Shown: positions 13,901-28,900 of the stretch, one piece after another
Layout of the letters: every line of letters starts with the position of its first letter
Position numbering within the stretch: position 1 is the first letter of the stretch
Assembly: GCF_954871325.1 (NCBI RefSeq)
Contig: NC_088775.1
Coordinates: 57,637,561 to 57,701,560 of the forward strand
DNA: 64,000 bases
Source: Gordionus sp. m RMFG-2023
Taxonomy: Eukaryota > Nematomorpha > Gordioida > Chordodea > Parachordodidae
Reading direction: 5' to 3'
Made by a program: the position numbers and the translations under genes
Notes under the pieces: model-generated
What the model saw: only the letters and a program-made list of their open reading frames with translations
Database searches by the model: none
Told to the model about the DNA's origin: nothing

Positions 13901-16900
13901 GAGTTGATTATTGATATTTCTATCTTCAATATCAACAAATATTTTAACTTATGATAATATATATACATTTTGCTCCTTTTGGAAAATCCTCTCGTTGAGC
14001 CACTCACATGCTTATTTTTAACTATAAATATAAATATATTTAAAAATTCTTCCACTCCAGTCTTGTAATTTTTAATGGATATTTTTAATATTTTAGTTTT
14101 TAAAATAACTTATACATTTTAAAAAATATAAAAATACAATACATCTAGGATTAATTTTTCTTTAATGCCGCTACGTCTATTTGTTATATAATTGAATTAA
14201 ATAAAGTTATAAACTGCAGTTATAACCTAGTGTCGTAAACGCTCATTTTCAGGTGATTTTTAAAAATGGCTAACTCAATTTATCCAGTAAAATATTACGC
14301 AATCCGTTGCTCATAGAAGGAACAAATGTATAGACATACACTTTCTAAATCTAGAAGCTTAGGCAATATTTTTCTGGCTGAAATATTGAGTTAGTCGTTT
14401 TAAAAAATCGGCTCAAAATCAGCCATTTATTCACAATATTATAAACTGGCTATCCATATATAATTATTTCTCAAGATAATAAAAATAGTAGACTAACCAT
14501 GTTTGATATAAGGAATTAATTTATTAATATTTAAATTCAACCCTTTACCAATATATGAGGGTTGGAAGATATTTAAAAATATATATATTTTTTTAATTTT
14601 ATTTAAATTTTATGAAACTAGATTATTTATATGATTTATTAAGCAAATTGAATGAGAGGGTAATTTTGCCTCAAAAAGATATTTCCATTTAATAGCTAAA
14701 GTTATATATTTTTGTATATTACTTTATAAAAAAGTGTTAGAAAGGAAATAACACTCAATACTTAAAAATTCACAATTTAAAAAAATTTTTTATATTTTAT
14801 TTTTAAAAATCTTGGTTAAATATTTTCCATTTTTACTTATAATTTTGTTAAATTGATAACCATTTAAAAAATAGCTTCTTTAGTTCTCTTCACTTAGTTT
14901 TTATTTGAATTATTTTATTTAATTGTATTAAAAACTATTATATATAAATAATAAAGTTAACAAATGGAACTATATTATTTGACCGTATTTACGCAAAAAT
15001 CTTTCCAACAACCTGGGGTTCATAAACCCTATTAGATTTGAGAAAAAATATATTTAATATTTATATTGTTAGCCAAAATAAAATATTTGTAATAATATTT
15101 ATTTATTTATATATTTTGCTAATAACAATTTATTATATACAATAATCAATCATGTCCAAAAATCATCTTTTAAACTTAATATATCAAAATCCCATGATTT
15201 TAGTGATAAACATTCATTTAATATCATCGATGATATGCGATTTCTTTTCCTGGTCAACGTTTCTACAGCACCAGAAAACACTCTTTCACTAGGCACTGAC
15301 GTAGATTGATGCGAAAAAAATCTTTGGCCATCATCGATAATTTTGGATATCTGTGGATGTTAGAACTCCACCAATCCAAAACATTTATTGTTGATTTAGC
15401 AACTGGTTCTCCAATATAATCGTCAATTTCTTCTTTTGACGGCTCTGGATAATCATAAGCTTGCCTTAAAAACGAATTATAAAAATATATGATTAAATAT
15501 AATAAATTGCTATATTTACTTTCTGAGGTCGTTAAATATGGATACCGACATCAAATTCGCTGGATTTTCTTCGTCGTTATATTCATAAACATTGTATGTG
15601 CCGGGCAGATATTTGTTATATAAAATTTTAAATTTATCAAAATACTCAATTTTATTGATGTAAGTTGGTATATATTTTTTTTTAATCCTTGGGTCAAGGA
15701 AAGAGCAAACATAATTTTCAAATGTATTCATATAATCAGAATAAATTTTACATTTATTCTTCATTTTTACAGCTGCCTCTTTTATCCCATCACTTGCATT
15801 AGATGCGATGGTTCGCTCAAGTGATGTCATTATTATATTAATATACAATAATGATAAACCTACCGTAGGTTTCCGAACTTACTTCACAAAATGGGTATAA
15901 AAAACTTTCTACTTCTTTTAAAAATTTACATTCTTCAGTATTTAAATGAAAATCTTCAAAGAATTTTGTGCCAAACTCTATGACAGCATCTATATTCTAT
16001 AAATATTAAAAATTATTAAAAAGTAAAAGAATTAATATTAATACCTTATTGATTGATTTAATCATTAAATATCTACTGTTCCATCTGGTGACCACATCAT
16101 TTGGAATTTTTGTGCCACCACTAATCCTCATGTATTCCGAGTTTGGGACTTCTTTGCAATTTTTTAACTAAAATATCTATATTTTGGAGGCGGGAAGAAT
16201 ATGAATATAATCCTTCTTTGACTATTGTATTTATAGTATGTGCTAAGCATCGATTGATGTAAAAATCTTTATTAAATTTTTTAAATAATATTTTTTGATA
16301 TATTCAGATGCTGATAAAATATTTGAGGCATTATCATGGGTTATTAATGATATTTTTTTAGGAATTTGAAATTTTTTAAGAGATTCAATTATAACTGAGC
16401 AAATATCCTCCCCGTGTGGGGGTGAGGTACCTCGATAAAATCTAATAAATAATTTTTGGATATCCATTCATTATCTATATAATGAATCGTGAGAGCCATA
16501 TATGAAGTGGAATTTATTCCAGTCCACATATCTGTGGTTATAGATATTTGGTTGTTAACATTATTAAGCTTAGCAATCATTTCATTTTTAGCTATTGTAT
16601 ATATGTTCGATAAATATTTGGATGCGGTCTGTCGACACCAAATCTTTGAATATTTATTGATATATTTAAATATATCTTTAAATGATTCACTATCGAATCC
16701 ATTAATAGGTACATTTTGATCAATGTGATACTTCAAAATTAATTTATTTAGATTAAGATTTTCATTAGCTGAAAGTTTTCTAACTCCAATTAATGATGTA
16801 GATTCACTCAATTGTAGACTAACATTTTGTAATACTTTGGGATGACATCTTTTTAGGTGGTTTTTTAAATTACTGGAAGCTGTAGTAGACAGGTAGAACT

Positions 16901-19900
16901 TATCACAAAATTTACATTTACGTCTGGACTTCTTAGGAGTATCTTTAAAATTATTTTTGATAATGACGCTGTTCTCTGATCTAGAAATTTTATATCCTTC
17001 TTGAATTTCCATGATTGGACTGGACACAGGCTGCGTTTATATATTAAAAAAATAGATATAAATATAAATTTTAAGTTTTTATACTATTTAAATAATTTAC
17101 TATAAGGAATATATCTTAAAGGTATGCATTGGCGGGTTATTTGTCATTGTCAAATTAAGATCTATATTGTAAAAATATTTCAAGAAACAAAGCACTAATA
17201 TTTTTCAATTTAAAAAATTTTTTTTTCCAATAAAATAATTTTCAATTTATATAAAATCGGGCTAGGCGGAAAAATTATTTATATATCTGGTGACTTTTCG
17301 GAACAAATTAAAAAACTCGTTCCGGATAGGATAAATTTTAAAAAACTTTCGGGCCTGTTTTAAAATTAGGCCAGTAACATCACTAATTTTTAGTAACATT
17401 TTGTCTTATATTTAAACGAAAAAAATAATCTGGATTCTGCAGTGTCAAAGTTTTACAAATTAACCAAAAATAATAAAAATTAATTATATTAATAGGAATT
17501 AAATTGAAATAAATGAGCCATCATTAAAATAAAGAAACCATTGAACAAGGAAAAATTAAACCGCGACAAAAACTAGAACTGATATTTATATTCCTCAAAA
17601 TTTAAAAAAAATTAAATCACTAATCGGATGCTGAGCTAATTAGCATATTGCCATAAACCTAAATTAAATTGAATTACTGGTTGATATAATAAAATAATAT
17701 GCAGATTCAAATTTACTTAATGAAATCAAAATTATTTTAATTAACAAAAGACTATGTATCTCTTATAAGATTACAAATTTTAACAAAATTATGTAACTCT
17801 AACTACTTTTAAAGAAAAACTAAAAAATAAGCATATATTATATAATTGACCTTACCTCTATCCCTGTAATTTCCAGATGTGACTGAGACTGTGAGGAAGA
17901 ATATTCGTCAAATGAATAATCCATATTTTTTTATTTGAAAATAAAATTATTATATCAGTCCCGTCGTTCCTCTCCTACTTTTTTTAAAAAATAAATTATT
18001 TGAATTTATTTACTTTTTTTTTACATAAAATAAAAAAGCATGGATTTTATTTTATAATAATATTAAATAATAATTATAAAAAATTTAATATTATTATATT
18101 ATAATAAATAAAAAAATATAAAAAAATATAAAAAATCTAACTTTGTAAAAAGTAAATTTCAAACAAATACAATTAATGATTTAAAATTTCTGGATGCTGC
18201 CACTCTCGTCTCGGGTGGTATATTATTTTTTTATGTTATTTATTTTTATTAAAATAAATAAAACATTTTTTTAAATGAATACTTATGTATGATTAAACTT
18301 GTGAATGAGTTTTGTTTAAATAAACATTTAATATCATCAGGAATTACAATATAGTTTAGTGATCTGCATCCGGCCTTATTTTTGAAACCCGGCCTGGCCC
18401 GAAATTTTTTAATAAAATTTTGCCGACCCAGCACGAACCCGAAATTATTTATGAAAAAATTTACCGGCTTGGCCCGATTTATTATAAATATAGAAATTAG
18501 TTTTTATAAATAATTCTAAATAAACGATATATATGTTATATGGCGTCTAGTTTCTATAAATAAAAACAAATATTTTATTTTGCATAAAAAATTCAACATA
18601 AAATTGATAAATTTAAATAAAAAAATTTATCAGGCCTGAGCACCACCAGGCCCGAATTTTTTAAAAAAATATTAGGCCTGTCCCAGCCCGAATTTGATTT
18701 TTTTTAAATATAGACCCGAAGCCCGTTCGGACCAGGTACTGGCCGGGCCTACTCTTGCAGATCTTTAATATACTTCGTGCAATATCATATTTATACTTCG
18801 GTAGAAAAAAAAAAGTTTGCTATACCGATGAAATAATTGTCGTAGACCTTTTTTAATTGTTATGATCTTCATTTTGGCTCAAGCCGAAATTTATTTAATA
18901 TTAGTATTGGTAAACGGCTGAAAACTCATCTAGTTTTTGAGTCTAAAATTGACTTAAGCCAGCTTTTTGAGTCAAATTTAGCTCGAGTGGGCTCATGACT
19001 TAGCTCTATCCATTTATTTGTTAGCATTGTTAAACGGATAGCCGGATTAGCCTTGAATCGGCTAAGTCAGAAGGCTCAATGAGCCGGCTTGAGCCTGAGC
19101 CTAATTTTTGGCTCAAGACCTGGCTGAATTTTCGCTAAGCCTGCTTAGCTCAGCCATTTAACAACACTAAATTTGTAGGCAAAAATAAAAAATAGATAAA
19201 AAAAATATCATAAAATAATATCATAGAAAAATAACATAAAAAAAATAACATAAAAAAAATAACGGGTAGGTCTATAAGTCGAAAGAGTAGGCTATAAGTC
19301 GAAAGGCTTGGTAATACGAAAGGCTAAAAAATAATATTGAAAATAAAAAAAACAAAAAATGTTTAATGAGATATTTGATTGATTTATTGCTTTTTTTAGA
19401 GAAAAAATATTATAATAACATTACATTATAATATATTAAAAATATGGAAATTTTAAGATCTTTTCAATTTTTTTATTAATTCTTTGAAATAATTTACGGT
19501 TTTTAAAAATTAATTTTATTATATTAATTTTTAAATTAATATTTTTAATTAAATTAATAATTGGTTATGAATTTATATATTGAGTAAGTATAAATATATT
19601 GTAATTACTTGATAAAGAAGTAAATGAGAAACATAAATTTTTTAAGGTATTTTTAATTTGAGAAAGCATTTGAGAGGGGAAAGGCTAACATCTTAAACGT
19701 AATTTTGAATATAATTATATCATTTAACTCAGAATTTAACCGCTTAGATGTATTTTTTACGTTTCCGGTTCACAAAATAAATATTTTGTCGCGAAAGACA
19801 TTTATAGGGGAAAAGCTAACATCTTAAACGTAATTTTTATAATATTTATATCATTGAACTCAGAATTTAATTCTCTATCCAAAACCGCTTAGATATATTT

Positions 19901-22900
19901 TTTTACGTTTCCGGTTCACAAAATAAATTTTTTGTCGCGAAAGACATTTATAGGGGAAAGGCTAACATTTTAAAAGTAATTTTGAATATATTTATATCAT
20001 TGAACTCAGAATTTAATTTTCTATCCAAAACTGCTTAGATGTATTTTTTTACGTTTCCGATTCACAAACTAAATTTTTTGTCGCGAAAGAAATTTATATG
20101 GGAAAGGCTAACATCTTAAACGTAATTTTGAATATAATTATATCATTGAACTCAGAATTTAATTCTCTATCCAAAACCGCTTAGATGTATTTTTTTACGT
20201 TTCCGGTTCACAAAATAAATTTTTTGTCGCGAAAGACAGGAGAAAGGCTAACATTTTAAAAGTAATTTTGAATATATTTATATCATTGAACTCAGAATTT
20301 AATTCTCTATCCAAAACCGCGTAGATGTATTTTTTTACGTTTAATTCTCTATTCAAAGCCGTTTAGATGTATTTTTTTACGTTTTATTTTTTCTCTAAAA
20401 AAAGCAATAAATCAATCAAATATCTCATTAATCATTTTCTTTGTTATTTTTATTTTCAATATTATTTTTTAGCCTTTCGTATTACCAAGCCTTTCGACTT
20501 ATAGACCTACCCAAAAAATAACATAAAAAAAAATAACATAAAAAAATAACATAAAGAAAATAACATAAAAAAAATAATAATATACCCCCCGAGAGTTTTT
20601 CTATCAAATTTACCTTTCTTATATTAAAGTTTCGAAAATGACTTGTGAAATCTTTATTTAATGTATATTTTATTTACATAATAAAAGATCAAAAAATATT
20701 TATTTTTCTATTTGTATTGCACATAATATAACGAAAAAATATATCTATATTATACAATAATCTAGTGTAATAATTTATTAAATTAATTGTTCAAAGGAAT
20801 AGATCGGATTCTCTCTTCGATCTATCATATCGTATGTGAATAGAAGGCCGTGAAATTGAAATTAGTGAAATTAAGTAATAGGTTAGTAATAGCCTCAATT
20901 ATACGAATTCTGTTATTGGGTTTGGGATATATAGAATGATACTGATTTTTCAAAACGCCAAAAAAATTCTCAAGGGGTTTAATTGAGGGGAATAGGGTGG
21001 AAGATATACTATATTTTGATAGTTTTCTAAATTATATGAGCTCGGTAAATGGGCGCATTATCCATTATTAGCGAATTCAACGGTAAAATGTATGATAATT
21101 TATCCAGGTAAGTTCTGAATTTTATTGATGTAAATGCCTCGTCTATAATCATGTTTTTGAAACCATTAAATCCTATGGTGCATAAAACCGATACGCTTTT
21201 CCCCTTTGAAGGAGGGATTTTGACAAATGGCCTCTTACCCAGAGGTGCCCATCCATAGTGGAAAATGACGTGGGAATTAAAGCCTGTTTCATCTAAATAG
21301 AATATATTTTGAAATGGCACGTTCATCATATTTAGGCAATATTTTACAAATATTTATAACATCTGGGGAATTCCGTCTATCGGGTTCTTTTACAACCCTT
21401 TTCCTGCTCCATCCCATTGAATTAAGGTATCTAGATATTTCCGAATCACTCATTTTGAGATGAGGTGGTAAATTTTCCACTATATTTTTTATCGTCAATC
21501 CATAATTATGTTCTAGTAGCTGTATAATTTTAGATTTTAATTCTGAATCATCCTTTTTGTTTTTTCCACTTTGATGGATTATGTAATCGGCCAAGGGGGC
21601 ACAGTAGTATTCGGGGAATGGTACATCTTCACTGAAATTTTATTTTAACACCTTTACAATATATAATTTTTACCTATTTACTTTAAAAAAATTAAAAAAT
21701 AACGATTATGACAATTGTCACTCTTCTATGGTACATCTTCACTGAAATTTTATTTTAACACATTTACAATATATATATTTTTACCTATTTACTTTTCAAA
21801 AATAACGATTTTGATAATTAATATTTTTCTATGATGGTACATCTTCACTGAAATTTTATTTTTACATCTTTACAACATATATTTTTACCTAAAAAATTTA
21901 AATAAAGTTCAAAAATAACGATTACGACTTAATTAGTTCTTTTAGTCGACTTAATTAGTTCTTTTAGTCGACTAAATTAGTCGTTTTAGTCGACTATATT
22001 AGTCGTTTTAGTCGACTATATTAGTCGTTTTAGTTGACTATATTAGTCGTTTTAGTCGACTAATTAGTCGTTTGCTAAAGTTTTTAGTCGAATTTTTCGA
22101 CTAAAACTATTAGTTAGTCGACTAAATTTAGTCGATTAACAACACTAATTGTAATTGTAAAATTTTAATTCATGATTTATATTTAAGATCTGGACAATAT
22201 TTCAGGAAAGAAATAGTTTAGGGTTCATAAATATGTTTTTTTTAAAAAAATATATATATATATTTAAATATCTTAATCCTCAAAATTAACCTCTTAATTA
22301 GCTAATCGATTATGTCTAACACTATTCTTGAAGATTATAATTTTCCATATTTAAATCAGGAAAGAGCTCAGGCAATAATAAATAAGATAATTTCCATACA
22401 TAACTTTTTTTCCAAACGGTTTTTGGTAATGTTACGAGGAATCAGGGGCGGACTGGCGGCGCTACGGCCTCGTGGGCATTTTTTTATAGCGGCTTAATTT
22501 ATATGAGGGCTTCGCCCCCATGCCCTCATTTTTCTCTTTGATTTACATGATTTTTATTACTTCTAATTTTTTGGAAATAAATTCAAAATTCAAACGTTTT
22601 ACATTTGTAGTAAAAAAAAGAATAGTATTATTATACGATATTCATATATTTTATTTAAAAAAAATGCACATCTAAAATCATATTCATTACCTATATAAAA
22701 TAATATTCATTGAAAATATATATTTTATATTAGATTTACAACGATATTGCACTATAAAATCAAATCATACATCACATGTTAAATATATAAAAAATGCATA
22801 CTCAATATATTAAATCAATTAATTATAAATATAAAATTATTGCAGTTATACAATATTACAGAGAATAAATCAGGCACCGATCATATTGTAAATAATATTA

Positions 22901-25900
22901 ATAAGATTCTAATAAAAGAATTAAGAATATATATAATTTTTACGTTAATAAATCTCTCATTAACTTTGAACCTTTTGCGAGAATATACAGGAATATCTTC
23001 TAGTTCAATCTACGCTAATAGTTCTAGTTCAACTGACATCATTAACGCTTCTAATTTTTCTTGGTCAACGTTAACTCTCAGCTTATTTTTATAATTTTTA
23101 ATTTGCTAAATGCTTTCTCGCAATATAACACTCTGATTTATTATCATATTGTAATATTCCATCTTCTCCATACTTCTCATTTGTACATGCGATATCATCG
23201 TCCGTTTCATTTAATTGAATACACTGACAAATGAACTTAATTCACTCAATATATATGACAATTGTGCCAGTTTTTCCAATTTTAGAAATACCTTTACTAT
23301 TTATTTCATCAAAATGTTTTGGATGCAAATATTGCACATTCAAGATAAGCTCTCAATTCGCAGAAAGTAGTTCGGGATAGGACGAAATAGTTCGAACCTA
23401 AATTTTTTTGTGAATTATTAATCTTTTAGTTGAAATCTTTTATTGGTTTATTTTTATCATTTTTGTAAAATTATCTATTTTTTTTTTAGTATATTAAAAG
23501 AACTAGTTTAAATATTATAAATATTTATATTAAATTTTTATGTTATTTTACATGATCGTCTTATAATATTTTAATGTGACAATTGTCATGATATTTTTTA
23601 ACATTTTTGAAATTTTTGGTACAAAAAGGTAAAAATATAATTATATTATAAATATGTTAATTTATAAATTCAATGATGATGTTTCTTTGTAAAAATGACA
23701 AATATCATAATCTGTATTTTAAAACATATTAGTTTATTTTTGACGCTAATGAGTAAAAATATAGATTGTAAATATGTTAAATTAAAGTTTCAGTGAAGAT
23801 TTCCCCTAATTAATGACAATTGTCATAATCGTTATTTCTAAAGTTTTTTGAATTTTTTTAAAGCATGGGTAAAAATATATATTGTAAACATGTTAAATTA
23901 AAATTTCAATGAAGATGTACCATAGAAAGTGACAATTGTCATAATCGTTATTTGAATTTTTTTAAAGTAAATAGGTAAAAATATTTAGTATAAATATGTT
24001 AAATTAAAATTTCAGTGAAGATGTACCATAGAAAGTGACAATTGTCATAATCGTTATTTTTGAACTTTTTTGAATTTTTCTTAGTAAATCGTAAATTAAA
24101 ATTTCAGTAAAGATATACCATAGAAAAGTGACAATTTTCATAATCGTTATTTTTGAACTTTTTTGAATTTTTTTAAAGTAAATAGGTAAAAATATATATT
24201 GTAAATATGTTAAATTAAAATTTCAGTGAAGATATACCATAGAAAGTGACAATTGTCATAATCGTTATTTTTGAATTTTTTTAAAGTAAATCGGTAAATA
24301 TATATTGTAAATATGTTAAATTAAAATTTTAGTGAAGATACCACAGAAAAGTGACAATTGTCATAATCGTTATTTTTGAACTTTTTGTTAAAACGAGGTG
24401 CTTTTAGCCTACGCGCGTTTATCTCATTAGGCGAGGAGGAGAGCACACTTTTTAATTACATAACCATTTAAATTTGAAAGTAAGGAGATTGATTTATAAA
24501 TCTACACGTATAAATAAATTTCTTGATTTGAAAACTATTTAAATAAAACAAAAGATTAGGTTTTGTTAATTGGTTAGTTGTGTAACCTCCAGACCCGTGG
24601 TTTGGGTCTAAAAATTGACTAAACCAGCTCTGATCACGAGCCTCTGGAAAAGACTCGGGGTTCACACACTTAATCGCCACGCTTAAAAAATGCGAACATG
24701 TATTTTCTTTAAAAAATATTACCGATACTGAATTTGTTATTATTTATATAAAGTATTTATGAATAAATGTGGGGGGGGGGGGTGATTAACTAAACCTTTT
24801 TTCGCAAAATCGATTTTCATAATTCTTCCTCAAAAAAAAATTTTCTCGCAATTGATCAGACGTACCATGTTTTCAAAGTCAAAACAAATCTTTTCCTCTT
24901 TTAATAATTTTTTCAAAAAGGCAAAAACATAGTCATGGCACATTTCCCCTATAATGTCAATATTATTTTTAATTTCATATAATAAAATATCGAATCCCGG
25001 AAAAAAACCCCAGAAAAAACCTCGGAATAAAAACCTCCTGTTAGGACCTAATAATATCGGTATATTTTTATTTGGATTTAATAAAGTATAGGCAAATTAG
25101 TATTTTAGAAAAAATTATTATAGAAATATAATTTAATAATAATTTTTTTTAGGCCCCAATTCATTACTTAAAGATTACTCATATACCCTCCATAAAAAAT
25201 GATGTTCCAATTGGTACTGGGACAAAAAAATACCCCAGTAAAATAACCCATGTATTACCAATTTTTGTAAAAATTATTTGCTATAGTAATAAATACAATA
25301 TCCATCCTTAATTACTATATTAAGTAGAATAAATTTGAAAAAATTTGCAATAAGATCTGTTTATTTAAATGGAAAATCATTTATGTATACACAAATTTAA
25401 TAATTTAGAATAATAATTATATCGGTTGACATCAAATAAAGGTGAAAATCGCCCTCATAAAATCTAATCTGGAAGGCTTTGCAGCCTATCACGGTATTCC
25501 TCGCAAAGTTTCTTTAACCGAATCTGGGTATTATAACTCTGCGATTTTGTTTTGGTGTCCAACTACCTACACACCATCGTTCAAGTTTGGTTTAATCGGC
25601 AGCAACCTCGCATTTCATTTTATTAATCAATACCCAAATTGATGGCGTTTATTCCCAACCAGATATGAAAAATGATGATTATTTGTGTGTTCTTCATCAG
25701 ATAGGGTGCTCTCATTCACGTTCCAAGTTTCTGGAGGAAATCGAGGCCCAGTTCGACGTGTCTGGGATTGAGAATTGCTTCTTGTGACCTCCCTTGACTC
25801 CAATGATGTAATTTTTATCGAAATATTCAAGAATATCTTTACCATTGGTCGGAGTAACTGACCTCAGGAAAGCCATTGCATTGCCCATATCACATAAAGG

Positions 25901-28900
25901 AACAAATTCTAAGCCGTCCCTCATGCCACAAAAGAAGCTTAGGGTTTCATCGGTTCTGTATTAGCTTTCCAGACCTAGCCTTTGTAGTTTTCTATGGGTA
26001 CTTTGACACAAATGGTAAATCATCCTCTGATTATAATATGATCCCCTAATTGAAAAAAACAAATATAAATGATTTAACATGATAATATTATTTCGAATAT
26101 TCTTTAGTAAGATTTTGTGTTTGGGGGGGGGGGTACTGATATATAATTGCAGAATTTGGGGACATAAAATTTCCACCCATATTAATATAATATGCCATGA
26201 GCACTCACTTATAAATTTATTTATCAAAATTAATTATTGCTAGGTTATACTAAAAAAATTAAATGAAAATTGAGAAGAAAAAAATTGAGAAAAGATCCGA
26301 AAAATAAAGATTAAAATAGAAAATAAATGACCAATCCCTCCTCCGTCTCTCTCTCCCATTGTTATTTAAAATTTGTAACAATAGCAAGATTTTTTGGTTC
26401 TTTAAATTATCTCAATTTAAAATGTATTATTTATGTATCTATTCTTAAATTTCAATGATTATAGCTCGATGGTACCAGTAAGTTTTTTTTAAAAAAAAAT
26501 TCTTATTTTAATAAATGGTTCAGTCTCAAGCTACACCCTTACTAAAAATTTCATAATTTAGTAAGCATAAAAAAATATTCGTTAAATTATGATCAACAAA
26601 ATATTTATGATAATATAAAAATTTTTTTTTATTATTTACTCATATTATTTGTTATTATCATGCAATGAATCCAAATTTTGTGTTCAAAAGCGTTCCTATT
26701 TTTTTTTTAAATACCATTTTAAGAAATTTAAAATAACAATTTTATTTATTTTTTAAATGTTTTTTTTATATGTATTACATGATTTTAAAATAAAAGAAGA
26801 TAATAAATATTTTTACGTTGATAAATCTCATTTTGAACCTTTGCGCAAATAAACAAGAATATCTTTTAGTTCAATCTCCACTAAAAGTTCTCATACACAG
26901 TGGCGTAGCCAGGATTTTATCATAGGGGGGTGGGGTAGTGTTGTTAATTTGCTTGGTTGTAAAATTCACGAACCAATTTTGTGCTCAGGCCTGCTCGGAC
27001 CACAAACCCTTGGTTCAGACCCGTGGTCGGACCATTGGTTCAGACCAGTGGTCGGGCCCTTATGGTTTAATTTAAAAAATCCAAAATTATAGTTTACTGA
27101 GAATAAACGAAAGAGGACAAATACTATAAAATTTAATATAAAAATTAAAATGCTTTTTATTTAAATAAATTTAAATATTTTCAGACTCAGGGCTAAGGAA
27201 AGGAGGAAGGTGCTAGTAGTGCCTAAAAATCAATTGGTATATATATACACCAATAACTGAGATAGGGTTTTAGAATAAGTTATCAGGCTAAATAAAAATT
27301 AAATTTGCATAGCCTCTACTTGGGTAGAGTAAACATGTTTTTTTAATCACAGTTAGTGTAATTTTGTAGCGAAATATACTTAAATTAAATTTTTATAAGG
27401 AAAACTAAGAAAAATTATAAACCTTATTTATTAATCTTATTCTAATTATAAATAAAAAAGCTTTATTATTTTATTCTACATTAATCACAATAGTGTTGTT
27501 AAAAAGCCTGATTTGGGTCGATATTTTAAAACGGCCCGATTAATATTTTAGCTAAAATAATTTTATGTAAGTATTCATATTTGACAAATTGAGAGCTTTG
27601 AGCAAAAGCTTTATATAATTACTAGTTTACGGTTACTTAAGCATCTTCAACTAAACTTTTATGGGATTTATAGGATACCTATTTTAACTTTACAAAATTC
27701 TTGAGTGAGCCGTTATAGCTAAAAATTCAAGCATTAATAACATTGGTGTGAATGTGAATAGCAAAACAATACATGTAGGTTGGTGCTTCAACATATACTA
27801 TTTTTTTCCCAATACTCATAAATTAAAACAACTCAAAACAATTTTTACTGAATTCCCAAAAGTTCATTTTAAGTAAAAATTTTAATTTTCATAATTGAAT
27901 CGCTCAGATTTCAACTATTTTTATATTATTAAGTGTATAAGGAAGATTTTTACAGTATTAAAATTAATCATGAAAGGGAATGAAAATATTTTGTGAATGC
28001 TATTATCCATCAAGGTTCTTTGGTCTAACTAATTGCTAGGAAGATTGGGAGGGGAGGGTTGTAAAAACCTTCTCTATTGCTAAAGAGTATTAAATTAAAG
28101 CTGATTAAATTTTTTTTATTTAATTCATAAAGTCACTTAAGAACGAGTATAAATATATTTATTTTTAAAATTTGATGAATTAAATAAATATATATATTAA
28201 TATTACAATAGAATACAAATACAATATTAAAAATTAATATTTTTATTTTTTCTAATATCATAAACAGGATCAGGATTCAGGAATATATCCTGCTTGTAGT
28301 TGTGGATATAGATTCCATCATATAATACCATCCCTAAAAATATTTAAATATAAAATTATTTTAAAATATATTTAGAAAAATGAATTATTTATTAAAAAAT
28401 AAATAACAACTATGAATAAAAAATTATTACCATATATCATCATGAAGAGCCATTATATCTATATCCCAGGATGATAATGAAATGCATTGTTTAAGGGTGG
28501 AGGGAGCCATCCTGTTCCTCAATTTCGTAATAGTATTTCCGGCAAGAGAAAAGGTTCTTTCCGATGCCACGGAAGTTGTTTGTTGGCAAAGTCTTTCACC
28601 ATCTTAGCTAAATGAGGAAATCTATCTGAATTCCCTCTCCACCAATCTAGCACATTTGTTGTTTCAGGCCCTACAGGTTCCTGAAGATAGGTCAATATCT
28701 GATTATCACTATCACCATTTGATGATACTTTTCTAAAGAGAAAATTTTAAAAAGAAAAATCAGAATATAAAATTTATATTAATTATATCAAAATTAAATA
28801 TACCTCTTTTTCAATCCCTGCAGTAATGAAATAGATTTAAGGTTAGATGGATTGTTATTATTATTGAATGAGTATTTATCAAATGGCTCTGTGATATATT

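Larger units (their letters stand above)
8881..22147. mobile_element. T3: 13.3-kb hAT with AGTCGACTAA arrays and satellite arms
   Basis: The left end TGGTGTTGTTAATTAGTCGA and the right end TCGATTAACAACACTA sit between perfect 8-bp duplications ATTGTAAT (8873-8880, 22148-22155). Moving inward, each side has an array of AGTCGACTAA(AACG)ACTAAT motifs and then a 118-bp satellite, in inverted orientation on the two sides. The centre holds a BED-type hAT transposase gene (minus) that may be its own, plus later insertions: an RTE LINE, MITEs, J1 and a Tc1/mariner-like gene. Confidence 0.85.
7691..22442. mobile_element. T2: element bounded by 250-base inverted arms
   Basis: Positions 7691-7941 and 22190-22442 are near-identical inverted repeats, outermost bases ATTCCTCGTAAC / GTTACGAGGAAT. 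Each arm contains an inner terminus-like TAGTGTTAGACATAATCG (7809; 22324 in reverse). No clear target duplication is visible; the right edge abuts another element end at 22443. It could be a transposon with long TIRs or the remnant of an inverted duplication. Confidence 0.55.

Noticed and set aside
25442-25642. 66-codon + strand ORF ending FHFINQYPN
   Set aside because: It lies opposite the continuation of the MULE-like relic and has no recognisable domain.
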